A stretch of 64,000 nt of DNA from Odontocerum albicorne (taxonomy: Eukaryota; Arthropoda; Insecta; Trichoptera; Odontoceridae): the NCBI GenBank assembly GCA_949825065.1, contig OX463852.1, forward strand, positions 11,559,665-11,623,664, read 5' to 3'. Under the pieces are notes generated by a model. That model was not told the DNA's origin. It ran no database searches and was given only the letters and a program-made list of their open reading frames with translations. Positions within the stretch are counted from its first letter, which is position 1. Each line of letters opens with the position of its first letter. The position numbers and the translations under genes are program-made. Below, in pieces: positions 1 through 11,528 of the stretch.

Positions 1-536
1 AAACCCAAAATTATTTGTGATTAGTGCAAATAATTAAGTACAACAAATAGATTTTTAATACAATGTCTGTACATCATGCATTGTCTCATTTATTAAAAGC
101 AGAATAAACCAACTGGAAAATTACTAGATGAATAATAGTAGCATTATACATTTTGGAAAAAAATGGATTTAAATGTATCTTTGGATAACATTGCCGGTAA
201 AACTGTGAATGAAATAGGTATAATATTGCTTGTAATGCACGAGGCATTGAAATGTTCATGGTCTGTTTGACCAAAGACAATATTAATCTTTTTCTGTCTA
301 TTAATTTTACCATGTATCCACCCAAATATTTTTTAAGTATCAAGTAAATTAAGAATCATCAAAAAATTATAGAAGTAACATTCACCATCTTGATAACATC
401 AAAAGAAAATTTAATGTCTAGATCACAGCCCTACTGACAGCTTATTTAAATTGTCCAGGATTCATAGATGCCTTCGACATCTGGTGTTGGAAGTGATCGC
501 AAAACACCAATATCTTTATTATCCTCTACCTATATA
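1..536. other. No gene seen; A+T-rich sequence
   Basis: A+T-rich with only short fortuitous open frames. I see no splice-consistent exon or recognisable repeat end before the mariner at 537. Confidence 0.5.
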
Positions 537-1841
537 TTGGGTGTACAAATTAGTTCTGTCCGTTTTTTTGTGTTCAAAAATACATTTATTTCTAAACAAA
601 ATGAATGAACAGATCAATTAAAGTATTGTCCATCGCTGGCTACTACTTTTTCCCATATCTCAGGCAATTTTCGAATTCCATCTTGAAAAAATGACTCGTC
701 TTTTGAGGCGATCCAAGTTTGGAGCCAATTTTCGGTTTCTATGAAAGAAGTGAACCGGTGACCTGCCAAATCGTGCTGCATCCTTCGGAACAACCAGTAA
801 TCAGAAGGAACAATGTACGGGGAATACGGCGGGTGTGGTAAAACATCCCATTTGAGCGTTTCCAAATATTTTTTTACGACTTTTGCGACATGAGGCCGAG
901 CGTTGTCATGAAGAAGAATAACTTTATCATGTCTTTGCTCGTATTCCGGCCGTTTTTCTCGCAATGCACGGTCATACAATCAAACGAATTAATTGTAGCC
1001 GATACCGATCGCCCGTAATGGAATCGTCAGGTTTCAGCACCTCATAGTAAACAACACCCCTTTGGTCCCACCAGATACAGAGCATGATCTTCGAACCATG
1101 TATGTTCGGTTTTGGTGTTGATGTTGAGGTCGATGGCAACGATTGACCGGACTTAGCGTAGTATTTTTTCTTCTTGGGGTTGTCATAGAATATCCACTTC
1201 TCATATCCAGTTACAATCCGATGCAAAAAACCTTTTCTTTGTTGCCTTTGAATCAGCTGCTCGCAAGTGAAAAATCGCCTTTCAACGTCTCTCAGTTTCA
1301 GTTCATAAGGCACCCAATTTCCTTGTTTTTGAATCATTCCCATGGCTCTCAATCATACGGAAACGGCTTGAGTCACTCCCAATGATTCTGCAAGTTCCTC
1401 TTGCGTTTAACTCTGATCTTCTTCGAGTAATGCCTCTAATTCTTTGTCCTCGAATATTTTTTGGCTGTCCAGAGCGAAGGTTGTCTTCGACGCTGAAATC
1501 TCCATCCTTGAAACGTCGAAACCATTCCCTACATGATTTATCAGTTGGAGCAGCGTCACCATAAACTTCGACAAGCATTCGAAGGGGTTCAGCTGCACTT
1601 TTCTTCCAATTAAAGCAGAAAATTAAAACCTCTCGCAAATGTTGCTTGGTTAACACAAAATTCGACATTTTCAACACTGTACAAAACAAGCTTTTTGCAT
1701 GAAACTCAAAGCGATATAAACTGAATATTATTGATAGATGTCGAACCTCTCTGAAACCGCCAAAATCGGCTGTCACTATGAACCATTCATAACAGACAGA
1801 GCCATCTTTTGGAAACGGACCGAACTAATTTGTACTCCCAA
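537..1841 (-). mobile_element. Mariner element, mauritiana/Mos1-like, decayed
   Basis: A full-length 1305-bp mariner. Its ends are imperfect inverted repeats of about 26 bp (TTGGGTGTACAAATTAGTTC left; the right end matches as TTGGGAGTACAAATTAGTTC on the other strand), flanked by TA at 535-536 and 1842-1843. The length and TIRs are typical of mariner. The transposase runs on the minus strand. A related but different copy lies at 16495-17765. Confidence 0.92.
614..1668 (-). pseudogene. Mariner transposase pseudogene (in 537-1841)
   Basis: Starts MSNFVLTKQHLREVL and ends VASDGQYFN, the usual mariner limits (about 345 codons), but spread over at least three frames with breaks near 975, 1340-1400 and 1480-1600. 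The paired HTH region is readable (KSCREWFRRFKDGDFSVED), as is the catalytic part (HDNARPHVA ... PSDYWLF, a DD34D spacing). The first catalytic Asp, normally in VTGDEKW, is Tyr (VTGYEKWI). Dead by frameshift and by loss of that Asp. Confidence 0.9.
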
Positions 1842-2361
1842 TATTTTAATAGTTAATAATTTTCAAAAGGGAACTCCACTCCACCTTACAACGGTTTATC
1901 TTTGGACCGATTGGCTACTTCGATCTAGTGGTGTTGAATTTCCGTTTTGCAGCATTCGCAATTTTCTGTGAAAATACTGGCAACTTTCTGGGCTGTCTGA
2001 ATTCCAGGTCTTAATAAGAGTTCACCAAGTTGCAGATGACTAGGTCGCTCAGCATTAAGTACAGAATGAAGAAGAAAGATTGACAGAAATTTCGCTCATT
2101 ATTTCGAAAATCTAAAAAATTGGATTTAGATCACTTCTGGTTCATATATGGAAAGGAAATAATAAAAAGCAATATCAGTTGTATGAGGTGATTTTATTTG
2201 AAAATATAATGTAGACATTTTTTGATACATATTAAATGTAAATATTGGAAAATTATTATTCTTAAATAAACATATTTGAGAAAAATAAGATTAAAAAATG
2301 AAATGAGGTTTATTATGATAAAATGACTCATTTCTGATCCAATGCTGACTCAAGATTTGTA
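1842..2361. other. No gene seen; spacer between two mariners
   Basis: A+T-rich, about 520 bp, with no open frame of note and no recognised repeat. I could not read a function. Confidence 0.4.
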
Positions 2362-3652
2362 CAGGGTCTTTCAATAAGGAAGCTCGATTTTTAAATGTAA
2401 ATAAAACAAGTTGTGTGTGAGATATCCACTTAATTTTTTTTATTTGAAAGAATATTTTATGGCATTAAGTATGGTATATAGCGTCGTTCAAATATCCGCC
2501 GCGGCTTTGCTTAATGGCACGTATTCGGGAGGTCCAATTTTCAATGACTTTGTCGCATAAATCTGGCTGAATTTGCTGGATGGCGTTCGTTATGTTGACT
2601 TTGAGGGCATTAATTGTTTGCGGTTTAAACGCATAGACCTGCGATTTAGGATAGCCCCAAAGAAAGAAGTGTAAAGGCGTTAAATCGCACGATCTCGGTG
2701 GCCAGTTCACGTCGCCGCCGCGCAAGATAACCATACCCTCACATCACTCGTGCAGAATATCCATCGTGGCATGAGCTGTGTGGCACGTAGCGCTGTCCTG
2801 ATGGAACCACATGTCGTCGGTATCCATATCATCCAGTTTAGGCCACAAGAAGTTGCTTATCATCGATCTGTAGCGCTTGCCGTTGACGGTTATGGCAATG
2901 CCAGTTTCTTTTTGGAAGTACTGACCGATGGTTCCAACAGACAAAAATTCGTACCAGTGACTTTCTCGGGATGCATTTAGTGCTGGTGTATCTCGAGTGG
3001 ATTGGTATCATCCCAAATCTTGCTTGTTAACACATCCATTCATCCAAAAATGGGCCTCGTCGCTAAAGATGATTTTTGTTGGCGAAATTTGGGTCAACTT
3101 CCAACTGCTCCAGAGCCCAATCAGCAAACACACGGCGTTGTCTATGGTCGTTTACCTTAAGTTCCTGGGTCAGTTGATCCAATTTTATACGGGTGCAGAC
3201 CCTAGTCCCGACGCAAAATTCGCCAAGTTGAAGTCGCAGAAAGGCCAAGTTCTTGTGAACGACGAGAAATTGACTGCCTCGGGTTTTCCCGTACACTCTC
3301 ACGCACAGCAGCGATGTTTTCATCAGAACTTGCGTTTCGGTAATGTACGGGTGTTGGCTAATTATTTATCAATCCGGTTGACTCGAATTTGGCCACCAAA
3401 CGTCGAATAGTCGACTTAGCAGAACGGTTGTGGCGAGGATAAAAATCACGTAATGCGCGGAACGTTTCTCGAACGGACCACTGATTTTGAAAATAAAATT
3501 TGATGATTTGCACACGTTGTTCAACGCTATAACCTTCCATGGTGATTTGCCATACACTACTGAACAATTCGCAACAAATTTGACAGATGTTGCTTTAACA
3601 ACATGGCTGCTATAACTTAACAAATTTCGAGCGTCCCTATTGAAAGACCCTG
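2362..3652 (-). mobile_element. Mariner-superfamily element, DD41D (rosa-like), decayed
   Basis: A 1291-bp element with inverted ends CAGGGTCTTTCAATAAGGAA and, on the other strand, CAGGGTCTTTCAATAGGGAC, flanked by TA (2360-2361, 3653-3654). It is a lineage distinct from the other mariners here. A deleted relative lies at 43129-43682. Confidence 0.9.
2465..3540 (-). pseudogene. DD41D mariner transposase pseudogene
   Basis: Begins MEGYSVEQRVQIIKFYFQNQ with an HTH (STIRRLVAKFESTG) and ends ARG-like SRGGYLNDAIYHT. The frame is broken several times (around 2740, 2950, 3060-3360). The second catalytic region reads DDMWFHQDSATCHTAHAT; the third, normally TPLDYFLWG, is TPLHFFLWG, so the last catalytic Asp is His. 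The spacing between these sites fits 41 residues, as in rosa-type elements. Not able to encode a working enzyme. Confidence 0.87.
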
Positions 3653-3949
3653 TAATACAGGTATTATAAAAACTTCACCGCTTTTAAAATTTAAATCCCC
3701 AAATACATACTGTGTTTAGTGTCGGTTTGTTTAATAGACAAAAATATTGTCTGTACAAGTTCATTAAAACATCTCTTCTAATTTTAATATTTAAAAAATA
3801 ATATTGTTATAAAATTAAGTTTCTTTTAATAAATTGAGACCTGATCTTGGAATTGAAAATGTGTATGGTTTGCTGCTACATCTTCCCAACTCTCCTCTAT
3901 ATAATGTGGATCTCGTAGGACCAAGACTTTTGAGATGTGAATCTACAGA

Positions 3950-4250
3950 CGCATCTTTAAGATTCCCTGGACAGATCGCGTTACAAATGTTATGTGCCTG
4001 AATAATAACCAAGAACTGCTTTAAATTGTGAAAGTTCACAAGGTACAGTATCTCGGTTACATGATAGACGAGATACATTACAATACAAATGATTATTCAG
4101 GGGAAAATAAATGACAAACAAGGCAGAGGAAGACACCACACCTCTTGGCTTAAGACTTGCGGGAATGGTTTGGGTGCAGTTCAACCGAGTCGTTTGAGGC
4201 TGCTCTAAACAAGATAAAGATTGCCATACTGGTGACCAGTCTCTGATAGG
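3950..4250 (+). pseudogene. LINE reverse-transcriptase C-terminal fragment
   Basis: At 4095-4247 the plus strand reads DKQGRGRHHTSWLKT, then after a one-base shift DLREWFGCSSTESFEAALNK and IKIAILVTSL before a stop. This is the characteristic C-terminal tail of a non-LTR retrotransposon protein (GRGR.R.SWL..LREWF). Upstream (about 3950-4090) is probably more of it but too decayed to read. The clade is not assigned. Confidence 0.6.
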
Positions 4251-4394
4251 AAATGACACCATCTATACTTAGTGCATGGTCATCATATTTGGAGAGTATA
4301 ATATTAATTGAATGAAGATATTGAAAAACATTTTGATCTGATCTAACAAGTGTAACATAAGATGAATGATTTGTCATAATGCACTTAAAAATCC

Positions 4395-4475
4395 TTTGGT
4401 CAACTATTGATAAGTGTAAACTTTGGTCAACTATTGATAATTGTAAGCTTTGGTCAACTATTGATAAGTGTAAAC
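4395..4475. repeat. 27-bp tandem repeat, three units
   Basis: TTTGGTCAACTATTGATAAG(TGTAAAC) is repeated at 4395, 4422 and 4449. The matching place in copy B (about 11600) has one unit only, so the array changed size after duplication. Confidence 0.85.
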
Positions 4476-5187
4476 TTTGTTAAACTGACATGAGTAAAGG
4501 TTTATTTATTTCCATAAACTCTTTCATGCGCATTGAATTTGAATATTATCTGGTATACAAATGTTCATTTGAAGTAAACTGTCTTTAAGTAAATTTACGA
4601 GACATCAAATTTTCAATAAGTGTCATTTTACTTTTCATACATTGACCAAAGATCACAAATGTGCCAATGTGTTTAAAGATCACATATATGGGATGAATAA
4701 GTGGAGATAAATATTGGGTCCCAGCGGGTGGATTTTTTTCTGTGTAGGCATTATAACTTGGCTCTGAACTGCCCTGGATGAACTGGAAATCTCTTCACAG
4801 AAATTGGGAGAACCAAGGACAGATGGCAAAATAGGGAATATTGGATGTTGGATCAATTGTCCGTATTTGTGATGAGGAGCAGTCCATGTTGTAGTACTCA
4901 AGGAGTCCAGTGTCTTGCAGGGTCAATTTTGTTTTACATTAAAACCTTCTTGCTGGTTTAAAGAAATTATCATATTCCATTAATATTGGATGATTGAGAA
5001 AGCAGAGAACACTCATTAATAAAATTGGTAAACTTAATAATAAATTCCTAGGACTTGTCAAATAAAATCAGTCTTCATAAATTAAGTTAATGAATTATAA
5101 GATATATTCAATTCTTAAAATGATTTAAATATGTTTGGTTGTTTAACCACATATCTTGGTGAAACCTATAAAAAAAAAATTATAATA

Positions 5188-6449
5188 GAGCGGCAATTAT
5201 CCGGGGCTCAATTATCCACAAGTTGGATTAACCGTCTTCTGTAGTACAATTTTTTTTAGAAATCCTGAAAAATAATTTTCTTTCCAAATTTTTAACAAAC
5301 ATTCACGTTTTGAAAATTACAAAGCAAGAACTAAACTATTATAAAATCTATGATTTATATTATACATACTACCTTGATCAAAAAGTTTTAGGACTTTATT
5401 TATAAAATCTAAAATACAAGTTTATTCATCAAAATCGATATGGTCAACAGCGTTTGATCCAATCCTCGAAACACCGCTGGTACTCAATTTTCGGTATGTC
5501 CATCAGAGCCGTCTTCGATTTTTTTCATGACATCCTTTCGGGTGCTGTAACGCGTTCCGCGAAACAGTTTTTTAAGTCGGTTGAACAGGAAAAAGTCGCA
5601 GGGAGCCAGATTAGGTGAATTCGAAGGCTGCTGGATAGCATTTGTGTTGTTTTTGGTCAAAAACTCATGGAAATCATGTCTTTCGCGATTTCAACACGGT
5701 CCTTTTTTTGCATGAAATTGAGGTCTTTCGGCACCAGTTTTGCAGCGACACGTCTGAGGCCCAAATCACTAACCAAAATGTCTTGAGCGGATCCATAAGC
5801 GATGTTCAAGTCCTCTGCGTTCGTCATCCTCGATCGACTCACAACCACTTCTGAAGCGTTCGTGCCACCGAAAAATACTTCTCCAACATTTCCAAGGTCT
5901 GCGGACCATTAAATCCGTTTTTCACACAAAATTTAATGCAAACTCGTTGATGCACAGTTGATGCCATTTTCAAACTTGTAGAAAATCGAAAACACGCACA
6001 AAGGTAGATGTACTCAGTACAGCATAACTTTTACAAATGTCAAGCTATGACGCTGAAATTTGGAGGGAAGTGTCAATGGTAGATGTGGTAACCTAACAAA
6101 AAAAAAAGAATTCCAATCGGGTGACTGACAGCGCCACATGGTGGCCGGTCTTAAAACTTTTTGATCAAGGTAGTATTGACTAACATTAGAAATTTGTCAG
6201 TGTTTCCCCGTATCCACAATGACACGAAAATATGTGGATCCGGACTTCCCAATGTAATTCCTGCAGTATGATTTTCATCATTTGGCAGTTGTATCTGTCA
6301 AACATGGACAAACCTTGTTTGTGTACTCGTAAAAAAAATTATCTAGCATTTCAACAAAATGTTAAACTCAATAAAAAGTTTTGGATTAACCATGTTATTC
6401 AATTATCCGGACTTGAGTGTCTCTTAATCACCACAGATAATTGGCACTG
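5188..6449. mobile_element. Pogo/Tigger-like non-autonomous element, copy A (split by a mariner)
   Basis: The ends are inverted and Tigger-like: GAGCGGCAATTATCCGGGG left and, on the other strand, CAGTGCCAATTATCTGTGG right, flanked by TA (5186-5187, 6450-6451). Repeated ATTATCCG/GGATTAACC motifs lie inside. No coding capacity. A mariner (5369-6173) is inserted in it. About 455 bp without the mariner. The superfamily call rests on end motifs only. Confidence 0.5.
5369..6173 (-). mobile_element. Internally deleted mariner with CTACCTTGATC ends
   Basis: 805 bp with inverted ends CTACCTTGATCAAAAAGTTT on both sides and TA duplications (5367-5368, 6174-6175). The minus strand keeps pieces of a mariner transposase: an N-terminal part reading QRVCIKFCVKNGFNGPQT at 5950-5880, an HTH region (EDLN..YGSAQDILVSDLGL then RRVAAKLVPKDLNF) and a C-terminal part near 5420-5600. 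The catalytic core is missing. Copy B has the empty site (single TA at 12779-12780). Confidence 0.88.
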
Positions 6450-6451
6450 TA

Positions 6452-7785
6452 CTTTTTAAATCCTATACAATTAATTGTTTTGGTTTTGGAAAATAAGTGA
6501 ATTGATCAACAAATAGGGTACTTGTAGCATATAGGTTAATAGGTTTTAAATAGATAGCATGTAAAATTGTATGCGTTTGTCCTAAATATCTTTTCAAAAT
6601 ATTTGAAATCATTTTTAACATGGCATGAAACTAATAAATGTTGAAAATGCCAATTGATAGCATTTTTACATCATAATACCTGTCACGTCACTCACTCAGC
6701 GGTGAACATTGAAGGCTGTTTTGTTTATATTTCTGATGAATATATTGTAAATTATTAATTAATAAAAGCATACATTAAATCTATCCATTATAACAGAGTG
6801 TAATTTTTGATGCATTTTTTTCATTGGTTTCAAGGTTTTTTGATACATTTTTTCATTGCATTAAGTCATTTTTCCTTCATAACACTGTTATTTGGTACAC
6901 ACATTAGCCATCTTGTTTACTTTAGTAAAGGTTGTATTAATGCACTGTACAATATTTATGATGTGATAAAATGGCCAAAAAACTATCATTGATGATGTAG
7001 CATAAATGTACAAAATCATATGTACCAGTGCGGCTGTCAAATTTGGTCAGGAGTTGTTACATCATAAGCTTAAGTTCGTACAAATGTATAGGTATTTGAA
7101 ATTTGATTAATCAAATTGATTTTACAAATGTATTACTGCTAGAAAAAAAGTACTGTCATGTTTTAAGTTACTTATCGCATCAAGCGCATTACATTTTTCG
7201 GTATTTCACAAAACAGATCTTGTTTTTGGGCTGATTCATCTGCCTTAATTAAAAATTCTTGTATATTTAAAATACTGATGTCACTGTGGTAAAATGACAA
7301 CTTACGAGAGTTTCCAAATATGTGCACATTCAGCTAACTTTAGCAATTAAACACATTCAATTTACTTTAGTAGTTAAACATGTTCAATACACTTTAGCAG
7401 TTAAAACACATTCATTTTACTTTAGCAGTTAAAAAATACAAATGCTTTCAATAACTTATTTTTGGACGTTTTGTAATATTTACCATTTTTTTGTAATATT
7501 TACCATTTTTTGTATTGAAATGTATATCAAAGAAAACTAAAAAATGACAACTTTTGGTTTACGTATAAAAGCGTATTTTATAATGTATCTAAAAGGCTTA
7601 TTTTTTCTGATTTTTAATATATATACACTCCTAACAGAACGAGGGTAACACATTTTTGAATACAACTTATACAGTGAAGTTTTTTAAATACAATAATAAA
7701 TAATCCTATGAAATAAAAATAAAATTTTAGTAATGATATATTTTAAACGAATTGCTCTTAGAAGCTATTTTCTATTAGTTTGATA
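6452..7785. other. 3' flank of terminal exon A; no gene
   Basis: A+T-rich, no coding exon. Repeated in copy B at about 13064-15735. It contains four imperfect 33-bp units (ACTTTAGCAGTTAAA) at 7325-7435. Its nearness to the stop at 7786 suggests it includes the 3'-UTR, but I see no clear minus-strand poly(A) signal close by. Confidence 0.5.
7325..7435. repeat. Imperfect 33-bp tandem repeats (copy A)
   Basis: Four units with the core ACTTTAGCAGTTAAA separated by ACATTCA-type spacers. The same array occurs in copy B at about 13945-14052. Confidence 0.7.
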
Positions 7786-8563
7786 TTAAAATCCACTTGC
7801 ACCAACATCTTCCGCATCCATTCCAAGCATGGCCAAATCTTCGTTCATATGTAGTTTTTTATTATTAGGTGGTGGGCCTTGCATACCCGGAATATCAAAG
7901 GGGCCCGGCCCCCCTTGAGGGTACATCCCTCCTGGAGGTCCCATCATCATTCCTACTGGACCAGAAGACATAGGGCCCATCATTCCCATCATCGGAGGGC
8001 CCATATTGTTTGGACCCATTGGACCAGGGCCCATGGGACCCATTGGTCCCATCGGACCATTAGGACCCATTGGACCATTAGGACCCATCGGACCATTAGG
8101 ACCCATCGGACAATTAGGACCCATCGGACCATTAGGACCCATCGGACCATTAGGACCCATCGGACCCATAGGTCCCATCTGGCCCATAGGCCCCATGGGT
8201 GGCATATTGCCGGGCCCCATAGGTCCCATTGGGCCCATATTGCCCGGTCCCATTGGCCCCATAGGACCTGGGTAGTTTTGGGGCGGCACATTTTGCATCA
8301 TTGGCATATGCCCATATTGAGGTGGTTGCATTGACATCATATTGAGATTAGGATCAAATGTAGATTCAGTCTCAGGAGTTTTGTTTAGCTCTTTTTTTTG
8401 GGACTCCTCCGATGGGAATATGATGTCTAGAGCGTCCTGAAAATCCTTGTGAAGTGCATCATTTTTTGAATTTGTCTGTGGTGACGCTGACTTCTTGTCT
8501 TCTGCTTTGAATGAGGGCACGATAGTACCCTCCATAGATACATGAATGGGTGACTTCTGAATT
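7786..8563 (-). CDS. Zinc-finger gene terminal exon, duplicate copy A
   Basis: This is a second, fully open copy of the last exon with the same acceptor (TTTGTTTCAG|AATTCAG), phase and stop. Length 778 nt against 736 in copy B; the difference is in the Gly-Pro-Met repeat tract (extra GPGNMGPMG and one GPMGPN). Copy A has neither of the two mariners that flank copy B. It could be an alternative last exon spliced from 21567 over about 13 kb, an unused pseudo-exon, or an assembly duplicate. No frame damage is seen. Confidence 0.7.
8037..8175. repeat. 18-bp coding minisatellite (GPMGPN), copy A
   Basis: An 18-bp unit, GGACCCATCGGACCATTA, encodes GPMGPN on the minus strand. It is repeated about seven times, with one unit changed to GPNCPM. 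Confidence 0.88.
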
Positions 8564-9082
8564 CTGAAACAAAATTAATATTATTAAAATAAATCAAATA
8601 ATATTAGAACTTCTCAATATATTAAAACCAATAACAATAAACTAGGCTTTTTGTACTCTAGCCTAGTTTAGGAAACAAACCCAGATAGATCTATATAATT
8701 TGAGAGTCCACTTGTTTTTGTACGTTTTGTTTTTTCATATATCACTAGCTGTACCCGGCCACGCGTTGCTGTGGCTCAGTCTGGTTAAATGGAAAAGAAA
8801 GAAAAGAGAAAGCACACGTTTCTAATATGTTTAATTTCACAATGCTTGTGGGTATACAATATTTTAGATGTCTTTCAGCCACTCTCAGTCTGTCGCGTTC
8901 ATTCTCTTGAGAACGAAGCAGATCTGAAGCTGCAGAACGCGATCGCCGTGCTCGCAACCGTGTATTCTCAAGTCTGGCTGCATGTTGCTCTGCTGCTTCA
9001 TCAGCATTTTGATGAACATAAGCAGATCGATTGCACTTAAAAAAAAGAAAGTTGTAACAAAAACATATAAAATAACGAAACA

Positions 9083-9382
9083 TTAAAAAAGGAACCGAAT
9101 AATATTGTTAAGTTCGTAGACGTCTTTGTTCTTGGCGGCAAGAATAGCTCGTTCACTCAGCCAATCGTGATTCTTATAATTGATTTGAATATTGGGATAT
9201 ACTTTTTCAACCAATTCTTCTTTTGACATCACTAAATTGCAGAAGTTATGAGCCAATGAAATTCGTCCTGAGGTCATATCAACCGGCAGCTTTCCGTTCC
9301 CAATTTCCAGCAATTGATGTGAGAATATCTCAGCTGATCGATCGTTTTGCAGCTGGACACCCATATTTGTAGTTAATTTCAA
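9083..9382 (-). pseudogene. Helitron PIF1-like helicase fragment (copy A)
   Basis: Reads [20 protein letters not shown], then [20 protein letters not shown] and [20 protein letters not shown], the stretch of Helitron helicases between the helicase core motifs. The C-terminal helicase motifs and the Rep domain are missing. The adjoining frame at 8745-9040 ([20 protein letters not shown]) resembles an Arg-rich repeat found beside Helitron proteins. Confidence 0.75.
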
Positions 9383-9446
9383 CGTCTTTATGCGTCACCA
9401 CAAAGTAGAGTATTTCAGGCAACATATAAAATTGCGAAACATAAAA

Positions 9447-9570
9447 GTAACTAATTAAACGTTAAGGGAAGACAGAGAGATAATTTTAACTAATTAAATG
9501 TTAAGGGAAGACAGAGAGATAATTGTAACTAATTAAATGTTAAGGGAAGACAAATAGATAATTGGAACTA
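9447..9570. repeat. 39-bp tandem repeat in the Helitron
   Basis: Three units of TAACTAATTAAATGTTAAGG followed by GAAGACAGAGAGATAATT. Copy B of the Helitron lacks this array. Confidence 0.8.
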
Positions 9571-9674
9571 ATTAAAAAAAATCTCCATTTCTACATACAA
9601 TTTGATAGATTTTGTAATATAAACATAGAGATAAAATTAAATTCTATATAAAAAATTTACTTTTGATATTCCTA

Positions 9675-10165
9675 CTGACCTCTTTCAGCCACTATCAGCC
9701 TGTCGCGTACATTCTGTTGAGAACGAACCAGTTCTGAATCTGCAGAACGCAATCCCCGTGCATCCTCAAGTCGGCTACACGTCGCTCTGCTGCTTCCTCA
9801 ACATTTTGAGAAACTAAAGCAGATCGATTGCACTGAAAAAGAAGAAAGTTATAACAAAAACATATAAAATTGTGAAACGTTAAAAAAGGAACTGAATAAT
9901 ATTGTTAAGTTCGTAGACGTCTTTGTTCTTGGTGGCAAGAATAGCTCGTTCACTCGGCCAATCGTGATTCTTATAATTGATTTGAATATAGGGAAATACT
10001 TTTTCAACCAATTCTTCTTTTGACGTCACTAAATTGCACAAGTTGTATGAAAATTAAATTCGTCCTAAGGTCATATCAACCTGCACCTTTCCGTTCCCAA
10101 TTTTCAGCAATTGATGTGAGAATATTTCAGCTGATCGATCGTTTTGCAGCTGGACACCCATTTGT
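9675..10165 (-). pseudogene. Second partial Helitron helicase copy
   Basis: Repeats the sequence of about 8870-9365, with its own frameshifts and a stop (for example near 10050). It ends at the same place (GCAGCTGGACACCCAT). A tandem duplication inside the Helitron. Confidence 0.7.
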
Positions 10166-11214
10166 CAAATAGGAGTATTGTTAAGGAAATATTTATCAAA
10201 TAGGAGTATTGTTAAGGAAATACAGAGATAATTGGAACTAATTAAATGCTAAGCAAAGAGAGAGATTATTGGTTTTAATTAAATGTTAAGGAAAGACATT
10301 GCAAACTACGCACGAATTTAATTTGGATGTGACATGTTGCACGCATCATTAATGAAAAATAAATATCGATTCCAATAAATAGCAAGTTATTTAGGTAAAT
10401 ACATTAAAAAAAACTAACAATAATGACAAATTAATACATCTTGTTACAAATTAGCAAAAATTAGGCAGTTCGTTTAAATTAAATATGACGTTTGTCAAAA
10501 ATGTACATACCATCACGCTGTCTTTCTGAAGCAAATGATCGTGTCATTCCAAGAGGTCAATTCACGATATGATTTGAATTCAAACGAAAATCAATCAACA
10601 CAATTCAATTTCACCGCTAATTGAACAGAAAAATAAGTTAAAAAAAGTAAGTGAAACAGATATTCTTTAGAGGTACATGTCAACGATGCACATTACGAAA
10701 TTAAAATGGCGAATAAATTATTTAGAATAGTGCAGATTTTTCTATTTTTCAATAAACGTATTTGAAAATTTAATATTTATTATTTAAATATTTAATATTT
10801 ATTATTAAATATTTAATATTTATTAATTAATATTCAAAATCAAAATGGAACTGTCGAAATTTCAAAGCAATGTGAATAACTTTCGGAGATTGGAAATTTT
10901 TAATTAATGAACATTTACATTTTTATTTATATAGATATTTAATATTTAATTATTTAATATTAATTCCGAAACGTCGAAAATGCAATGTGACATAACTGTC
11001 AAGTTTAGTTCGCCGGTGTCGCTGCAGGAGGTGCAAACGTTTTTTCTGATTTATAAACTTTTTCATATACAACGGTATACAATATAAAAAAAAATATATA
11101 AACATTCTCGTATACGAATGCAACCTTTTGTCAAAATTTCAAAGCAATCAGTGAAGAACTTTTGGAGATTATAGATTTTTAATATATGAACATTTACATT
11201 TTTATTTATATATA

Positions 11215-11528
11215 TTAGGTGTTAACATGAGTTGTGTCGTTTTTATTCAAATTTAAAAATGAGCACCAAAAATAAAACAAAATGGTAAAGGTTATACGTC
11301 ATTCGAAAGAAAATTTTCTGCTCTACAAGATATTGTTTGCTTTTACGTTACATATATTATTTTATTTTATTACAAGCCTTCAAAATGGAATGTCAAGTAG
11401 ACGAAAGTGAGCATTTTCGACACCTCCTTCTGTTTGCGTTCAATTGAGAAAATAAAGTTGCCAAAGCTGCTCACGATATTTGAGAAGTGTACGGTGGAGA
11501 TGCTATGAATGAAAGGACAGCTTGTCAA
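11215..11528 (+). mobile_element. 3'-truncated mariner at the duplication junction
   Basis: Begins TTAGGTGTTAACATGAGTTG after a TA, like mellifera-type mariner ends. An ATG at 11395 starts MECQVDESEHFRHLLLFAFN, then after a stop VAKAAHDI and VYGGDAMNERTACQ, a mariner N-terminal HTH. It breaks off at 11528, and within about 30 bp copy B of the segmental duplication begins. Confidence 0.65.

Larger units (their letters stand above)
4358..11214. repeat. Tandem segmental duplication, copy A
   Basis: This stretch matches 11560-19922 in the same order and orientation: the TTTGGTCAACTATTGATAAG block, the pogo-like repeat, the 3' flank, the terminal exon of the zinc-finger gene and the Helitron. Alignment by eye shows few mismatches over long runs (for example 6660-7100 against 13270-13715). 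Differences are mainly transposon insertions and tandem-repeat number. Copy A alone holds the 5369-6173 mariner. Confidence 0.9.
8745..11214 (-). mobile_element. Helitron, copy A
   Basis: On the minus strand the 3' end is CTAG (8748-8745), preceded by a hairpin (stem GCCAC/GTGGC, 8758-8775), the Helitron hallmark. The far end near 11214 has the A+T-rich start TATAAATAAAAATGTAAATG seen in Helitron 5' ends. A PIF1-type helicase fragment is at 9083-9382. Inside is a partial second copy of the helicase region (9675-10165), three 39-bp repeats (9447-9570) and a second 5'-like end near 10938, so it is a rearranged, non-autonomous element. Confidence 0.75.

Noticed and set aside
1143..1971. Plus-strand frames inside the first mariner (1143-1385, 1382-1564, 1738-1971)
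   Set aside because: Antisense shadows of the transposase or of its flank; no independent support.
7879..8334. Plus-strand frames over the terminal exons ([13 protein letters not shown] and GPIGPLGP repeats), also at 15730-16242
   Set aside because: They are antisense readings of the GPMGPN minisatellite. The minus-strand frame fits splice phase with exon 14 and has an acidic, non-repetitive end; the plus frames have no start context or flanking coding signal.
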